From positions 27,197,737 through 27,261,736 of the forward strand of contig QVOM02000029.1 in NCBI GenBank assembly GCA_003586115.2: DNA of 64,000 nucleotides, written 5' to 3'. A program made the position numbers and the translations under genes. The stretch comes from Salvator merianae. Lineage: Eukaryota; Chordata; Lepidosauria; Squamata; Teiidae. Positions 10,761-22,755 of the stretch are shown here, one piece after another; position 1 is the first letter of the stretch, and each line of letters starts with the position of its first letter. The notes under the pieces are model-generated. The model saw only the letters and a program-made list of their open reading frames with translations. It did no database searches and was not told the origin of the DNA.

Positions 10761-12906
10761 TGTTTGAATTGGGTGAGTTACAGGAAGTGGCTGGGACTTA
10801 AGAAGAATCAAAGATGGCTGCACAGAGGCCAAAGAGCTGACACGAGGACAGAGAACTGCTTGTAAAGCATATACTCCAAACTGCTGCACATGCACAGTCC
10901 ATCCCATTTCCACTTTTGGTGGCTGCAGGCATCTTGTGATGATCATGCTAGCCCCTTTGTCAGCACTATCTTCAATTAAAGTGCCTTGTATGCAGGGTGC
11001 TTCTACATGCTCTTCACAAAGGCCCCACAGAAAATGGTGCCTCCATGCCCCCAAATGGAAATGAGGATGTCACCTTTTTCTGTGGTGCCTCCTCCATCTG
11101 GTTGCCAAGGAACCACCTCCACCTGGGAGTGGAGATGTGACCTAAGACCTTCGAGATGTGAGTTCTTGTAGTAATGTGTACTAGAATAAAACTGGTCATG
11201 CCCTAAAAAGACACAGTTTTCACACTTCAAAAGTAATTGTTTCCTAACTTTTAGAGATGCTATCATCCAAAAGAGCCATAAGAGGGCCTTAGGCAAGATT
11301 TCTTCCTCTCTGAAAGAGTTTCTACTTCACTGCAGCAGAAATCGCAGTTGAGCCACCAGTGGGTTTGAAGTCAGACAAACTGCATCCCTTCTTATTCTGT
11401 GCATTTGAAGATAATTTTTTTAATGGTAATCTGCATAGAAATAATAAAAACTACTGAAAAATGTGTGCCAAAGAACTGAATAGTAGTAGTGGGAAGAAAT
11501 TTTATGTAGTACACCATGTGGGAGAAAGGCCTTCACTGGCATCAACAGAAGTTTAAGAAGAGGGGATTGTTGTTGTTGCAAAGAAAAAAAAATCTCTCCT
11601 AGCAGCAACACTACTTCCTGCCTTAAAAATAAACTATATACACATAATTCTAAGTTGCTGGAATCTATGCGACCATCTGTGGCTTCAGCCACTCTGAAAT
11701 GCTGGCCTAGATCAGAAATCCACAAGGAACTCCGTGTCCACATGGCTGAGCAGCACAGTGGGAAGCTGTCCTTCCCATGGAATTCTGCACCTGCTTGGGA
11801 TGAGGCACTGGAGCAACCTATGGTGCTCCTGGAAGTGCACCACTCTGGGTTCTAAGCTAAAGCAGTACCAGCCAACAACTTCAGAAGCTGGAAAGCAAAG
11901 TTCACAGCTTCCAAAGTTGGGCCGTGATGGGCCAATATAATGTGGATGGCACTTGGCATGGGCCGCCAGCTGTTCTGTTGCCTTACTCAGCCCAAGACAA
12001 GACCAGCATGATGCATGAAAACGTGTGCTATGCAGAAAGAGTTTGGGTGTCCAGAACCCTGTCTGGGGCATGGTTGAAAGCTTCAGCTAAGGAGGGAAAC
12101 AAAGAGGAGGTCTGAAACTGGAAAATTGAAGTTTGCAGCTAGAAGGGAACTATGTGGAAGTTTGGAAGCTGGAATACAGAATTGTGCAGGTGAAGTGAAG
12201 CAAAGTAGAGGGGAAATAGGGGCAGTTTGAGGCTGAAAACAGAGCTTTGTAGGCTGGAGGGGAAGGCGTGGAGGCTGGCCTGGCCTGGAGGAGAAAAGGG
12301 GAACAAATAGGGTGACTTAGCCTGGGGGGCCTGGGGGAAGGGAGATACAACCTACTGGGATCTGAAAGTACACAGTATCAAGTTTGAGCAAAATACTTCA
12401 AAGTGCATCAGGGTGAAGACATTCCCTAAAGGTAGTGAATTTCTTAATCCACTGTTAGGTTTATTAGCAAATGGTTGCCCAGGCAGGACATACGTTTCTT
12501 AAGCAATTTTTTAAAAAGAGGCTGGAGTGTTCAGCATAGGTTATCTCAAATCATGAGGGGAAAAAAACAAGCCTTCCCCTGAATACTTTGAAGATACACA
12601 GCCCCTTGCCTAGAAATACTTCTTAAGACATAAAAAACCCCATTCTGTCACCTGCAATATATATTTTACTGAAGGCTGTGCATCCTGAGCTTGACACAAA
12701 GTGCAATTTTCAGTTTCTCCTCTCACCTACTGTTTTATATGTGCACAGCTAAAGAGATACTGAAGAGCATCCCAAAGTGCCTTGTTTTTCCAAGGCTGGC
12801 CGCTACAATAGCGGAAGTTTATGACAGATTAAATCCTACTTGTTAAAATTATCTTAACAGCCTAGGCACATGTAGAAATCAAGAAGCCACGTAGTATGTA
12901 TTGGGT
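10761..12906. other. Unassigned intergenic sequence
   Basis: No recognised gene or repeat. 12095-12350 is strongly purine-rich on the plus strand (many GGAGG/GAAG runs). Several ORFs of about 100 codons overlap in conflicting frames and carry no motifs. Confidence 0.4.
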
Positions 12907-12976
12907 TCCTTCCTTCCTTCCTTCCTTCCTTCCTTCCTTCCTTCCTTCCTTCCTTCCTTCCTTCCTTCCTTCCTTC
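12907..12976. repeat. (CCTT)n microsatellite
   Basis: About 17 uninterrupted CCTT units. Confidence 0.95.
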
Positions 12977-12977
12977 T

Positions 12978-13630
12978 CCCAGAAAAGCCTTTTCTTTTCT
13001 TTTTTCTTATGTGAATTTCAGTGATGGGAGTTAAAGTTGACAATATCTTCACATCTGGAGTGATGATGGAAGTAACATAATCATGTCATGAAAGATGTGG
13101 CATAGTGGCATACTCTCTTTTTGGAACCTTGAATTACCTTTAGAAGATGTATTGAGCTGTAGGACTAGAGAAAGGGAGCAGGTCTTCAAAACTGACAGGG
13201 AGGAGAGTGGTTGACAAGCTCTGAGAGTTTTTAAGCCATTCTGCCACTATAGCACTATAGTGGCACTTCTGGTGGCACGGCAGGGGAAGAGCATGACATC
13301 CATGCAGATGCTGTGCACTTCCTTCGTATTGAATGTGCAATGAGGGGGCAGTGTTGTGCAAAGACTGTCCCCTCATTGTGGATTCAAAGCGTTGTATAAG
13401 CACTGGGTAGGCCCTGCCTCAGAGACACTTCCAGTCGTCAAAGGTGGGGACTCTGATGCCTAATGTAAGTTTTTTCTCCTGCTCTCAAGCTAGCCTTAGA
13501 GAATATTAAACACCCTAGTCAATTATGGCTGCAAAATAATAATCTGATAAAACAAACACAACCTGGGCAAGACTCTTACGTCATCGCCAGATGTCTAAAT
13601 GAGATTCCACAATTGCTTCTTGCTGGGTGC
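12978..13630. other. Unassigned intergenic sequence
   Basis: No gene or repeat recognised. It includes a short palindromic TATAGCACTATAGTGGCAC stretch near 13247. Confidence 0.4.
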
Positions 13631-13634
13631 TGCC

Positions 13635-14100
13635 AGACATGAGGAGTAATCTTGGTCTTACTTCAACAGCTTTTGCTATCTGTATGAATGTGCTGATCCA
13701 GACCAGCCTCTGTCTTGGCCCCAAACCTCACATGAGATTTGTGACCTGGTTCCAAGCACACCAAGGACTAGGAACAAAAGTTCCTAACCTTGGAACAACT
13801 GGGGGATGCATTTTGGTTGTGCGCTTAGGTGGGCTGATGAAATGAGTCTGGCCCGAACATGGGAGGCATGTTTTCTGCATGCGGCCTGCACCAAGGCCTA
13901 GTGCTGGTAGACCTGCTAAAATAGGTCTACTGGTAGTCCTGACCAGGCCTTCCTGGTCAGAAGTGCACTCCCTTTAATCCAGACAAAGCATTCCAGTGGG
14001 AAGTGGGGCCTTACAAATCTCCACTAATGTGTGGACCAATGAAGCCCCAAAAGTAGACTTCATGGCCCTGTAGTCTAGACTAAAGGTAAGTACAGAAAGG
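13635..14100. repeat. Composite MITE, family B
   Basis: The right end GGTAAGTACAGAAAGGGCC (14084-14102) is the family B terminal repeat. The interior carries the family phrases CCTCACATGAGATTTG, GGAACAAAAGTTCCTAACCT and ACCTGCTAAAATAGGTCTACTGG. The left end is unclear. Confidence 0.5.
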
Positions 14101-14335
14101 GCCTGTGATATTTTGCACAGAATAGAAAGTAACGGTTCCTGACCCTTTCCCTACAAAATGATTTTTTAAGGTGTTTGGTTATAATTCTCATTCAGAACTT
14201 GAAAGACCAATTATACTGTGCCAAGACTGCTAGCAAAAAAAAGAAAAAAAGAAAAGAGAAGGATCAAACCTATTTCCCTACTCACATTTTCATAACTATT
14301 TCCAAAGATGTGTGTTACTGCTGTTAAGGATTTTG

Positions 14336-14745
14336 GCTGGGTTCACACTGACCAGACTAGTATTATTAACAATACCATTCTAGGCCTGGATATTCCTAGT
14401 GACATGGCAGCCATTTGCACTGTGAGTGCTAGAATAGCCCCATAGAGGACCACCAGAACTCACAGTGTGAATACAGGTCTGATCACCATGACAGCAGCCA
14501 CAGCAACATCTGGCCATTGTCATGGTGATCAGGATGTGACATGTAACTGCGCTGCCACAGCTGATCTGCCCACTCACAGTGTTCGCAACTGGAAGAGGGT
14601 GTGAACGCTGCGGACCAGGAACCATCCAGCTACTCCCAATCAAGCTGTGGATACTGTGGCAGCGGTGAGTGCAGACATACTTACTAGTGAGCATTTGCAC
14701 ACTAACTAAAAGATCAGTGCAGACAGTCCCTGAATTTCTGGGAAC
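14336..14745. repeat. Composite MITE, family C
   Basis: It contains CATTTGCACTGTGAGTGCTA as in the copy at 805, and the internal palindrome CACCATGACAGC...TGTCATGGTGATC (14484-14531). The right end has TGAGCATTTGCACACTAAC. It is non-coding, with approximate boundaries. Confidence 0.55.
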
Positions 14746-14749
14746 TATA

Positions 14750-15454
14750 AACATGTTAAATTTTACTTGTGCTCTTCAGATGTACTATAAAAATCATGCA
14801 GTGCTAATGACATGATGGGAGATCACAAACTCTTCTCTGTTCCTTGAGGTATATACAGTACTATACTTCTTTATCAATGTGCGTGGGGAACGAATACGCT
14901 ATGCTTTCTGTTTTGTTTCATTAGAATCTCTTCAGGATCTCAGCAGAAATTTAATTCTGGAATTCTATTGATTTTGGAATTGCTGTGAAGTTTCATCTCA
15001 GCCTCACACAACATGAACCTCAACACCACACATTATGAATTCCAAGCCAAATTGTTTCCTTGTCTCCAGCTGTCTGCATTGTAGAAAGATGTGATTTTGG
15101 GGCCAGCAAGGGTCATGCAGCCAGCATGAGTCATTGTACAATATTGGGCCAATACTGCAGCATTGCAGTGGAAAATATTTTAAATGAAGTTGTTTTCTGC
15201 CACATAAGAAAGTGGAGCTTAGAAAAAGGAACGTGCCAGAGACCAGGAGTGTAAACGTTTCATTTCACCTTTTGGTTCCTTCCTGCAAAATGTAGCTAGG
15301 CATCAGAAGTCAACAATTGTGTTAACGGAACAGGAAATCTAATTCTATCAGTATCCTGCTGTGCAATGCTGAAACCTGTCATTTAACGTTAACAAAGGCT
15401 TTCCACCTCCCATCAAATAAGCCTCTGTTTGCCCATTCTCAGGATATTTTCAGC
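14750..15454. other. Unassigned AT-rich sequence
   Basis: No gene or repeat recognised. Confidence 0.45.
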
Positions 15455-15545
15455 AGTCAACATATTTATTTATTTATTTGTGTATCTATCTCATCCTAGA
15501 TCCTAAGAACTCAGGATGGATTACAGTAAAGCTGTAGCAATAAAA
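15455..15545 (-). repeat. LINE/SINE 3' tail remnant
   Basis: ATTTATTTATTTATTTGTGTATCTATC followed by AACTCAGGATGGATTACAGTA is the reversed tail typical of reptile non-LTR elements. A related tail lies at 38603-38672 (TATTTATTTGCATTTTTATC...GGTCTCAGGGTGGGTTACAA). Confidence 0.5.
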
Positions 15546-15777
15546 TACAATTATATTTCAGGTCATCAGAGCTACAGTTAACAGTGCCTGAAAAGGGAGG
15601 GCATGCCAAACACTAGGGTAAAGAAGTGAGTCTTCACCTCACATCTAAATCTGTTTAGAGGAGAGGTAATTCCACAGTCTGGGGGCTACCACCAAGAAAC
15701 TCCTCTAAAATATTTTGTTAGTGCAGGCTTAAGTTTTATTATTGGAAGATGACCTGGAGCAATGTGTATGTTGTCAC

Positions 15778-15912
15778 TTCACTTAACCTTTCTCAGCACA
15801 TGGTAGCCTTCCTGGCTGAGTGCACACTCTGATCTGAAAAGGTTCCGTGGCTAACATTGCTGTAAGGTATAACTGGATTACTTGTGATTGACCTGAACCA
15901 CAGGAAATCAAG
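15778..15912. repeat. 135-bp repeat, copy 1 (pairs with 19065-19200)
   Basis: It shares AACCTTTCTCAGCACATG, CTGAAAAGGTTCC and ACTGGATTACTTGTGATTGACCTGAA with the sequence at 19065-19200, at roughly 80 percent identity by eye and in the same orientation. The family is not recognised. Confidence 0.6.
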
Positions 15913-15979
15913 GAGGCGGCTCCCAAAAGAATTCATGCACTTGCAATTTTTTAAAGTCATTTTATCTTCTTTTTTAAAA

Positions 15980-16420
15980 AAATCTCCATGTTGGTTTCTT
16001 TAAAGAAGTCTTCATTTAAAAAAAAAATTAACACACCTCCTACCATTTACTTAAAAATATGTAAAACTGTAGGATTCCAAATCAGAACAAATAAAATCAG
16101 GTATTTAGGCGTAGTCATGAATAAATCAGAAAAACTCTTCCAAGCTGAGTCCATACTTGTCATTCATAAAATTTATAAAGAACTAAATTCACAGGAACAA
16201 AAAAAAAAAAAAAAAAAAAAAAGGTCACTCTGCCAAAACAACAGCTGTTAAAATGAAATTTCTACCCAAAGTTCTATTTCTAATTAAAATACTCATGCTA
16301 TACATTCCCAGTCAAACACTCACCTCCTGGAATAAATGATTAATAAAATTTTTCTTCAGCAGTAAACAAAGCCAACACCTCATTTTTTTAAAGCACTACT
16401 GCACAACTGAAGATAGGGAA
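15980..16420 (+). repeat. L1 ORF2 fragment
   Basis: It encodes TNKIRYLGVVMNKSEKLF, the 'KI-YLG' segment after the L1 RT catalytic core. After a run of about 24 A (16199-16222) comes a reading that includes AVKMKFLPKVLFL and TLTSWNK, the characteristic L1 'KM--LPK-L' segment. It has several stops and frame changes. It may extend right toward 17090, but I cannot follow it. Confidence 0.7.
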
Positions 16421-17099
16421 TGGAGTATACCTAATTGCTCTCCATCACTCTCTGCTCCAGTACCAAGACTCTGTGGAAAAAAAAGCTAGGCAGAGAAAAG
16501 TGATTAAGACAGGATGCTAATCCCTTGTTTTGTAATAATTTCAAATATACTGTATCTCAGCTCCAAAGAACCCATTTTTAAGAACTATACTGCAGCCTTA
16601 GAAAATGTGGCAATCAAAATTATAACTACACATTTCTCCCCTAAGTCTGCTCAATTTGTAACACCATTTACAGGGCTTTGAGTAACCTGTGAGTATCCTT
16701 AAATAGAAATGTTGTTACTCAAGTGATGGAAATATGAAATCACATCAATTCTAGTATGGCGCACTGGGCAATGATAAAATGCAAAATGGTTTGATAGTTT
16801 TCCTGTATGCTCATATCATAAAAATACCTCTATAAAAAGATCTGCAACCAGATTGTTAACTTACTCTGAATCACTTAGAAGTGCAGTAAAAAGTAAAAGA
16901 AGTATTTCAAAGATACATATTATTTTGTTAGAATACAAGTATCCACTTGTGTCTTAAAGATGCTTGGGAACATGATCTTGAAACTACTTACGCTCAAGAT
17001 ACTTAGAACAAAATATACTCTAAAACTGCACTATGGTCTTATATATCTAAGCATTAACAATGTACTAAAAGTGTTGAATCAATAGCATGATAAGCCAGT

Positions 17100-17442
17100 A
17101 GGGATGTACATGAATGAAATTTGCATTTTTGATTCACTGTTGAAGCAAAAATCTGTATTTTTGCTTTGTCAGCAAATCACAATTTCATAAAAAGAGGTGT
17201 TGCCTTTATTTCTGCAGTTTTTGTCATGTCTTCCCCATTGAAAATATCCTTTACATGAGTTAAAGCACAGCAAAAATGTGAATATTCAAATGAATATTCT
17301 GCTTTTGCAAAGAAAGAGGCTTGTTCGTTTCGACTGAACTCTGAAAATATGAAAAAGTGCATTTTCAATTCAATTTTAATATCTACAAATGTGAAATATT
17401 TGATTGAATGTTCAAACGTGAAATGCATTTTTGCGTATCTCT
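17100..17442. repeat. MITE, family D (343 bp), 10-bp target duplication split by Tc1
   Basis: The inverted ends are AGGGATGTACATGAATGAAA and, reversed, AGAGATACGCAAAAATGCAT. The 10 bases before it (ATAAGCCAGT) match 7 of 10 with ACATGCCAAT, the bases that would follow it once the Tc1 element at 17444-18965 is removed. This agrees with the perfect 10-bp duplication at the copy at 56511. Confidence 0.65.
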
Positions 17443-17443
17443 A

Positions 17444-18965
17444 CAGTCATGGCCAAAAGTTTTGAGACTAACATCAATTTTGGTTTTCACAAAGTTTGCT
17501 GCTTCAGTTTGTATAGTAGCAATTTACATTAACTGTAGATTGTTATGAAGAGCGATCAGATGAATTGCAGTTAATTGCAAAGTCATTCCATACCATGAAA
17601 ATCAACATAATCACAAAAACCCCATTTCCACTGCATTTCAGCCCTGCTACAAAATTACCTGCTAACATCATTTCAGTGATCTTCCCTTTAGTTAAAGCAT
17701 TACTGAGGACAAGGCAGCTGATTTGTATAAGAGTGACAGGTTGCTCTAAAAGGCTGGTGGTGCTGAAATCATTGTCTTTATCTGTTAACCATGGTTACCT
17801 CCAAGGAAACACATCCAATCATCATTGTTTTGCATCAAAAGGGCTTCATAGGCATAAGACATTGCTGCTTGTAAGATTGCATCTAAATCAACCATATATC
17901 GGATTATCAGGAACTTCAAGGAGAGAGGGTCAATTGCTGTGAAGAAGGCATCAGGGTGCCCAAGGAAGTTCAGCAAATGCCAGGACTGTCTCCTAAAGAG
18001 GATGCAGCTATGAGATTGGGTCACCACCACCAGTGCAGAGCTTGTTCAGGAATGGCAGCAGGTAGGTGTCAGTGCATCTGCACGCACAGTGAGGCTAAGG
18101 TTTTTGGAGTCTGGCCTGGTGTCAAGAAGGGCAGCAAAGAAGCCACTTCTCTCCAAGAAAAACATCAAGGACAGACTGATATTCTGCAGGAAGTACAGGG
18201 ATTGGACTGCAGAGGATGGGGTTAAAGTTGTTTTTTCTGATGAAGAGTGTTTGGAAAAATGAAAAGAAAAAAGAAAAGGTGAGCAGTACTATGCATTGTG
18301 TGTCATGCCAACAGTAAAGCATCCTGAGACCATTCATGTGTGGGGTTGCTTCTGATCCAAGGGAGTGGACTCACTCACAATTTTGCCTTAAAAACATTGC
18401 TATGAATAAAGAATGGTATCAAAACATTCTCCAAAAGCAACCTCTCCAACAATATAGGAGCAATTTGGTGATGAACAATGTTTGTTCCAGTATGATGAAG
18501 CACCATGTCACAAGGCAAAAGTGATAACTAATTGACTTGGTGAACTCAACATTGAAATTTTGGGTCCTTGGCCAGGAAACTCCCCAGATCTCAATTCCAT
18601 TGAGAACCTGTTGTCAATTCTCAAAAAGCGAGTGGACAGATACAAGCGCAGAACTTGTGCTAAACTCGGAGCACTGATTAGACAAGAATGAATTTCCATC
18701 AGTCAGGATTTGGCCCAGAAGCTGATATCCAGCATGCCAGGGTGAATTGCAGAAGTCTTTAAAAAGAAAAGTCAACACTGTAAATATTGAGTCTTTGCAT
18801 AAATTTGATGTATTTGTCTATAAATGATAAAACACTTATGAAATGCTTATAATTGTACTTCAGTATACCCTAGAAACATCTGACACAAAGATATACAACC
18901 ACTGAAGCAGCAAAACTGGTGAAAACCAAAATTGGTGTCAGTCTCAATCCTTTTGTCCATGACTG
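17444..18965 (+). mobile_element. Tc1-type DNA transposon, full length, dead (1522 bp)
   Basis: The terminal inverted repeats start CAGTCATGGCCAAAAGTTTT and, at the far end reversed, CAGTCATGGACAAAAGGATT. They extend about 45 bp and are flanked by the TA target duplication (17442-17443 and 18966-18967). The length is typical for Tc1. A transposase relic runs on the plus strand with stops and frameshifts. Confidence 0.92.
17970..18770 (+). pseudogene. Tc1 transposase relic (DD34E family)
   Basis: Broken plus-strand reading recovers family segments in order. These are LLSKKNIKDRLIFCRKYRDW and VVFSDEE (first part of the catalytic core, around 18150-18245), HVWGCF (18333), FQYDEAPCHKAK (second catalytic Asp, around 18485-18525), then GNSPDLNSIENLLSILKKRV (region of the final catalytic Glu, around 18575-18635). 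In-frame stops and shifts between these blocks make it inactive. The N-terminal DNA-binding part (from about 17560) is weaker. Confidence 0.85.
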
Positions 18966-19064
18966 TACATGCCAATCCAACTCCAGTATTTTGATAAGAA
19001 TTGCTCTTCTCTTTCTTGGCATTGCAAGCCAACAATCTATTCTTTCAAGCCATCAGTTCGGTTC

Positions 19065-19200
19065 ACTAAACCTTTCTCAGCACATGATAGACATCCTAGC
19101 TGACTGCACTTTCTAAGCTGAAAAGGTTCCATGTTAACATTATTGCATGGCCTAGCTGGATTACTCATGATTTACCTGAATCACATGAAATGAAAGAGAA
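19065..19200. repeat. 135-bp repeat, copy 2
   Basis: Same-orientation partner of 15778-15912, about 3.3 kb away. Between the two lie an L1 fragment, a family D MITE and the Tc1 element. The two copies may be independent insertions of one family or ends of a larger element. Confidence 0.6.
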
Positions 19201-19337
19201 CTTGTTAAGATAGACAATAAGCCAGCAGAATTTACTCCTGAACCTTTTCTATTTTTTCAGTGAAAAAATATTGATTAAAAACAAGCACGTGATTAGTACA
19301 TATTGGCAGAAAGTTTAGCTGTTATCCAAAAATTGTG

Positions 19338-19338
19338 T

Positions 19339-19377
<39 letters not shown>
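19338..19377. repeat. (TG)n microsatellite
   Basis: About 20 uninterrupted TG dinucleotides. Confidence 0.95.
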
Positions 19378-19379
<2 letters not shown>

Positions 19380-19382
<3 letters not shown>

Positions 19383-21655
19383 ATATAACACTTCTGTTGG
19401 AGACACCCCATCCATGACACCCTCCTGGCCTCTATTTTGTAATGGAGGTAATGTAGTAGTAATGCAGCTATAGAGTTCTGAATGTTTAACGCCCCTGACA
19501 GTGCAGACCTCATCTATACCATCTCACTGGACTCCACTAGCTATAAACTATTTTTTAAAAAGGACTCTAACAAGGACATAAGTTATAATTATGATGTCTG
19601 TTGATTGTTTAGATTATTGTTTTAGGTTTGAAAGATATGTAATTCTTGTAATTTGAACTTGTCTAAGTAATAATATTGTCAGTTTCACAACTCAGCTGGC
19701 ATCTGCTTCGTTTTCTTGCACTAAAAGGAGACCCCTTCTGAGAATGCTGGCAAAGGTTAACGCCATGAAAGTTGTGAAATAAAAATCAATGCATAAATGG
19801 CCTGTAGGTTTTTAAAAGGGCCAAACATTCCCCAGCTTCTTGAAAGTAAGGTAAGCATAGAGAAATTATGCAATCCATTTATTTCTCCTAGGATAATCTT
19901 ACTGCAGTTTGTTTTCTTGTTAATTAATAAAGAATAGTTGCAGAAAGAAAATGAGAGCAATTTTGGCAAAACACTAGGTAACAGCAGGTTTGAATTCTTT
20001 CAGTGTATATTTACACAGAACCAAAGCCTTTGATCGTTTTATGCCTAGGAATTTCAGAGGCAGGAGGAAAGGAGTTTGGAAGAACAAAGAAATTTAGTCT
20101 TCCTGATGGTAAGAAAAGTTTTCTGTAGTTTGTAATTAAGGACATAACTTTTGGTTAATGGATAGGGACAGCTGGTTCTTGGTCATCAAAACCAACTCAA
20201 CTCACTGCACTGTTACCCTGAGAAGGGAAAATGCTGAGTTCAAAAACGGTTTGAAAATGTATCCCTACAGTGAACCACAGTGTTCCTTTTTCTAATTCCA
20301 ATTGTGTTTTTGTAAAATAAAAATGAACTCCTAGCAAGAGAAGTATGCTTGACCTTAGAAATGCAAAGCAAGAAGCGATATTCAGACTCTTTTCCATTTT
20401 ATTCATTCTCTTAAGTTGTTCTCTTATTTATTCTCTTACTGTGGATCAATTGTTTATTTACCTTTCTGGGAAAATCACTGGAAATCTGTTCTTCAGACCC
20501 CAGAGCTTAAACCATTCATGTAATCAGTACCATGGACAGCTCAAACCATAATACGATAAGCCTAGTGCAACATGCAATTTAAAATTAATATTCATAAACA
20601 CAGCTGCCCTTTTTCAAAGGAGAAGAAACTACTTCTGCTGTAAAGCTCTTCCTAGAAAATAAAACTCTGAAAGAATATATATTATACTGACATAGCATAT
20701 CAGTTCACGTATCTAAAGCTTACTATGTGCTCCAGCTACTCAGTGTTGCCCCATAAGTACTCTTGCTTGAGTAACACATTCTACTCATTATAGGAATATG
20801 TTGTTTCCTGGATTAGAGGCAATTTGCTTGAAATACAAGTTGGCATGAAAACAGGAACTTAAAACAACTATTTATGTTCATGTCTTGTCTGTGAGCTTCA
20901 GAGAGGCACTTGGTTGACCATTTATTTCTATTTTGTTGTATATTGAACTTACTGCCCATATCAGAACCTTGGGATCTGGACTGGACAGTGCCAGAGACCA
21001 TTTGTAACAATGGGACTTGTGTTTGGGTCAGGATTCCATCCAAGGCAATAGTGGTGGGATCCACACCAACTTAACACACACACACTTCTTTCCTAGGGCA
21101 GCTGACTCTGAATCTTCAACCTTGCCTGTTTTTCCTGATTAAAAGTTGTTTTTGCAATAATGAGTTAATCCTGTCAATGTGTTGCAGGAAGGTGACACTT
21201 AAACTGTTATGGGTTTACGCCTTGGGCAAGATTAGCTGCAAGGTTAGTACTGGCTGTGCAAATTGACTATCAGAGGTATAATAAATAGTAATGGTGATAA
21301 TCTTGAAATATATCTTGCCCTGATCTTTCTCCTCACCATTCATTATTAGCACAGCCTTCCACACTTTCATTACTTTGTTAATATTTTGAATTTACTAACT
21401 CCTGCCATCTCTAAATATACAATCCAATTATGCCATTCAATTACACAGTAATGTGTCAAACACCTTTCTATAATTGATCCAAGCAACATATAATTTGGTT
21501 GAAGGCAGTTTACAGAGGTTTATTGGCCAGTACTTGCTTGGTATTGCATTTTTTTCATTATTTTTCATTTTGAGATGAGTTTTGCCAGTTATTAATTCAC
21601 CAATTTATTCTCCCTTATAACATCATGTTAATTTGCTGGACTATGGATTACTGTC
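19380..21655. other. Unassigned AT-rich intergenic sequence
   Basis: No gene, RNA or repeat family recognised in this 2.3-kb stretch. Confidence 0.45.
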
Positions 21656-22080
21656 ACCAGTTTGTCTCTGTCCCAAAAGGGCCAGAGCTGGAAGTAAACA
21701 CTGGATACTGACTCCACCTAACTTCAAATGTCATTGCAGAGTCCAAGAGCACCCCACAGATTTTGCGCCTGACCCTTCCAGGGCAATACAGACCCATTAA
21801 GAAAAGGGTGCCTCCCTACTTATGGACCTCAGACCCTCTGACACACTGCGTCTACATCTTGTCTAGATTCAGCTGCAATTTATTGGCCCCCATCCAGCCC
21901 ATTGCTGCCTCCAGGCATCTATCAAGCACTTCAACCATCTTTCCTGATTCAGACGGCAAGAAGAGACAGAGCTGGGTGTCATCTGCAAATTGATGACATC
22001 CCCCTCCAAATCTCCTGATGACCTCTCCCAGTGGCTTCATATAGACATTAAAGACCATTTGACCTATTTCTTAATTATAT
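21656..22080 (-). repeat. Non-LTR retrotransposon reverse-transcriptase fragment
   Basis: The minus strand at 21852-22058 reads MVFNVYMKPLGEVIRRFG, then QFADDTQLCLFLP, then MGWMGANKLQLNLDKM: the RT segment before the catalytic box, the FADD catalytic box, and the following helix, in the right order. The fragment is truncated at both ends. The exact clade (L2/CR1-like or other) is not certain by eye. Confidence 0.75.
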
Positions 22081-22229
22081 CTGGTTTTAAGCTGTGTCAC
22101 CATTACACAACAAAGAAACCTTAAGAGAGGCCAGTTTCCAATATCCCCAATGGAGACTTGCTGCTCAGGGGGGCTGAAAAAGGTGATTTTACTGAGTAAT
22201 GGAAACATAGCCATTACCTAGATGGCCAG

Positions 22230-22745
22230 AATGATGCCCAATTGGGTCAGCCCATTCAGGTCACATAGGCATAGGCCCAATCATGCCTGCATGCACCTGT
22301 ATGATGCGCGGGCCTGCCGGTTGCCATGGCAGCAGCTGGCCACTTCCCAGCCGCTGCCACAGTGAGGATCAGGCACAGGCCCAATTGGGCATTACACAGC
22401 CAGATTGGGCAATAGTGGTCAGATTTGGCAACACACAGGTCCAATCAGGCCTGCACAATGGGGCAGGCCCAATCAAGCAATCATGTGTGCACGTTCAGTC
22501 ATCGTGCAGGTGCAATTGCAATTGCATGATTGTGTTCTCACGCAGGCCTGGAAGCTTCAGCTCCAGGTAAGTGTGAATGCACCCTACCAGGAGGTGACTA
22601 TCACCTCCTGGTACAGTTGTGAAATAGTAATTACTGCTTCACCAGTGGTAGTGATTGGAATTGGATGAAGCCCACTTCCGGCCGCTCGGGCCTCCGTAAA
22701 GCACTTGACTAGCAATTGCAAGTGCAAATAGCCCCTAAGTGTGGA
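22230..22745. repeat. Composite MITE, family C (possibly two copies)
   Basis: It contains the family palindrome GCCATGGCAGCAGCTGGCC...CAGCCGCTGCCACAGTGA (22323-22365) and repeated phrases CCCAATTGGGC and CCCAATCA. The right part ends GGTAAGTGTGAATGC and then CTAAGTGTGGAAAAGCCC (about 22735-22755), which resembles a family B end. Non-coding. Confidence 0.5.
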
Positions 22746-22755
22746 AAAGCCCATA

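Noticed and set aside
11712..12071. Overlapping ORFs of about 100-120 codons on both strands near 11.4-12.1 kb
   Set aside because: Conflicting frames, no motif and no splice or promoter context. Most likely non-coding or an unrecognised old repeat.
17565..17942. 125-codon ORF in the Tc1 as intact transposase N-terminus
   Set aside because: Only parts are in the transposase frame. The element has stops and frameshifts throughout and lacks a continuous coding sequence.
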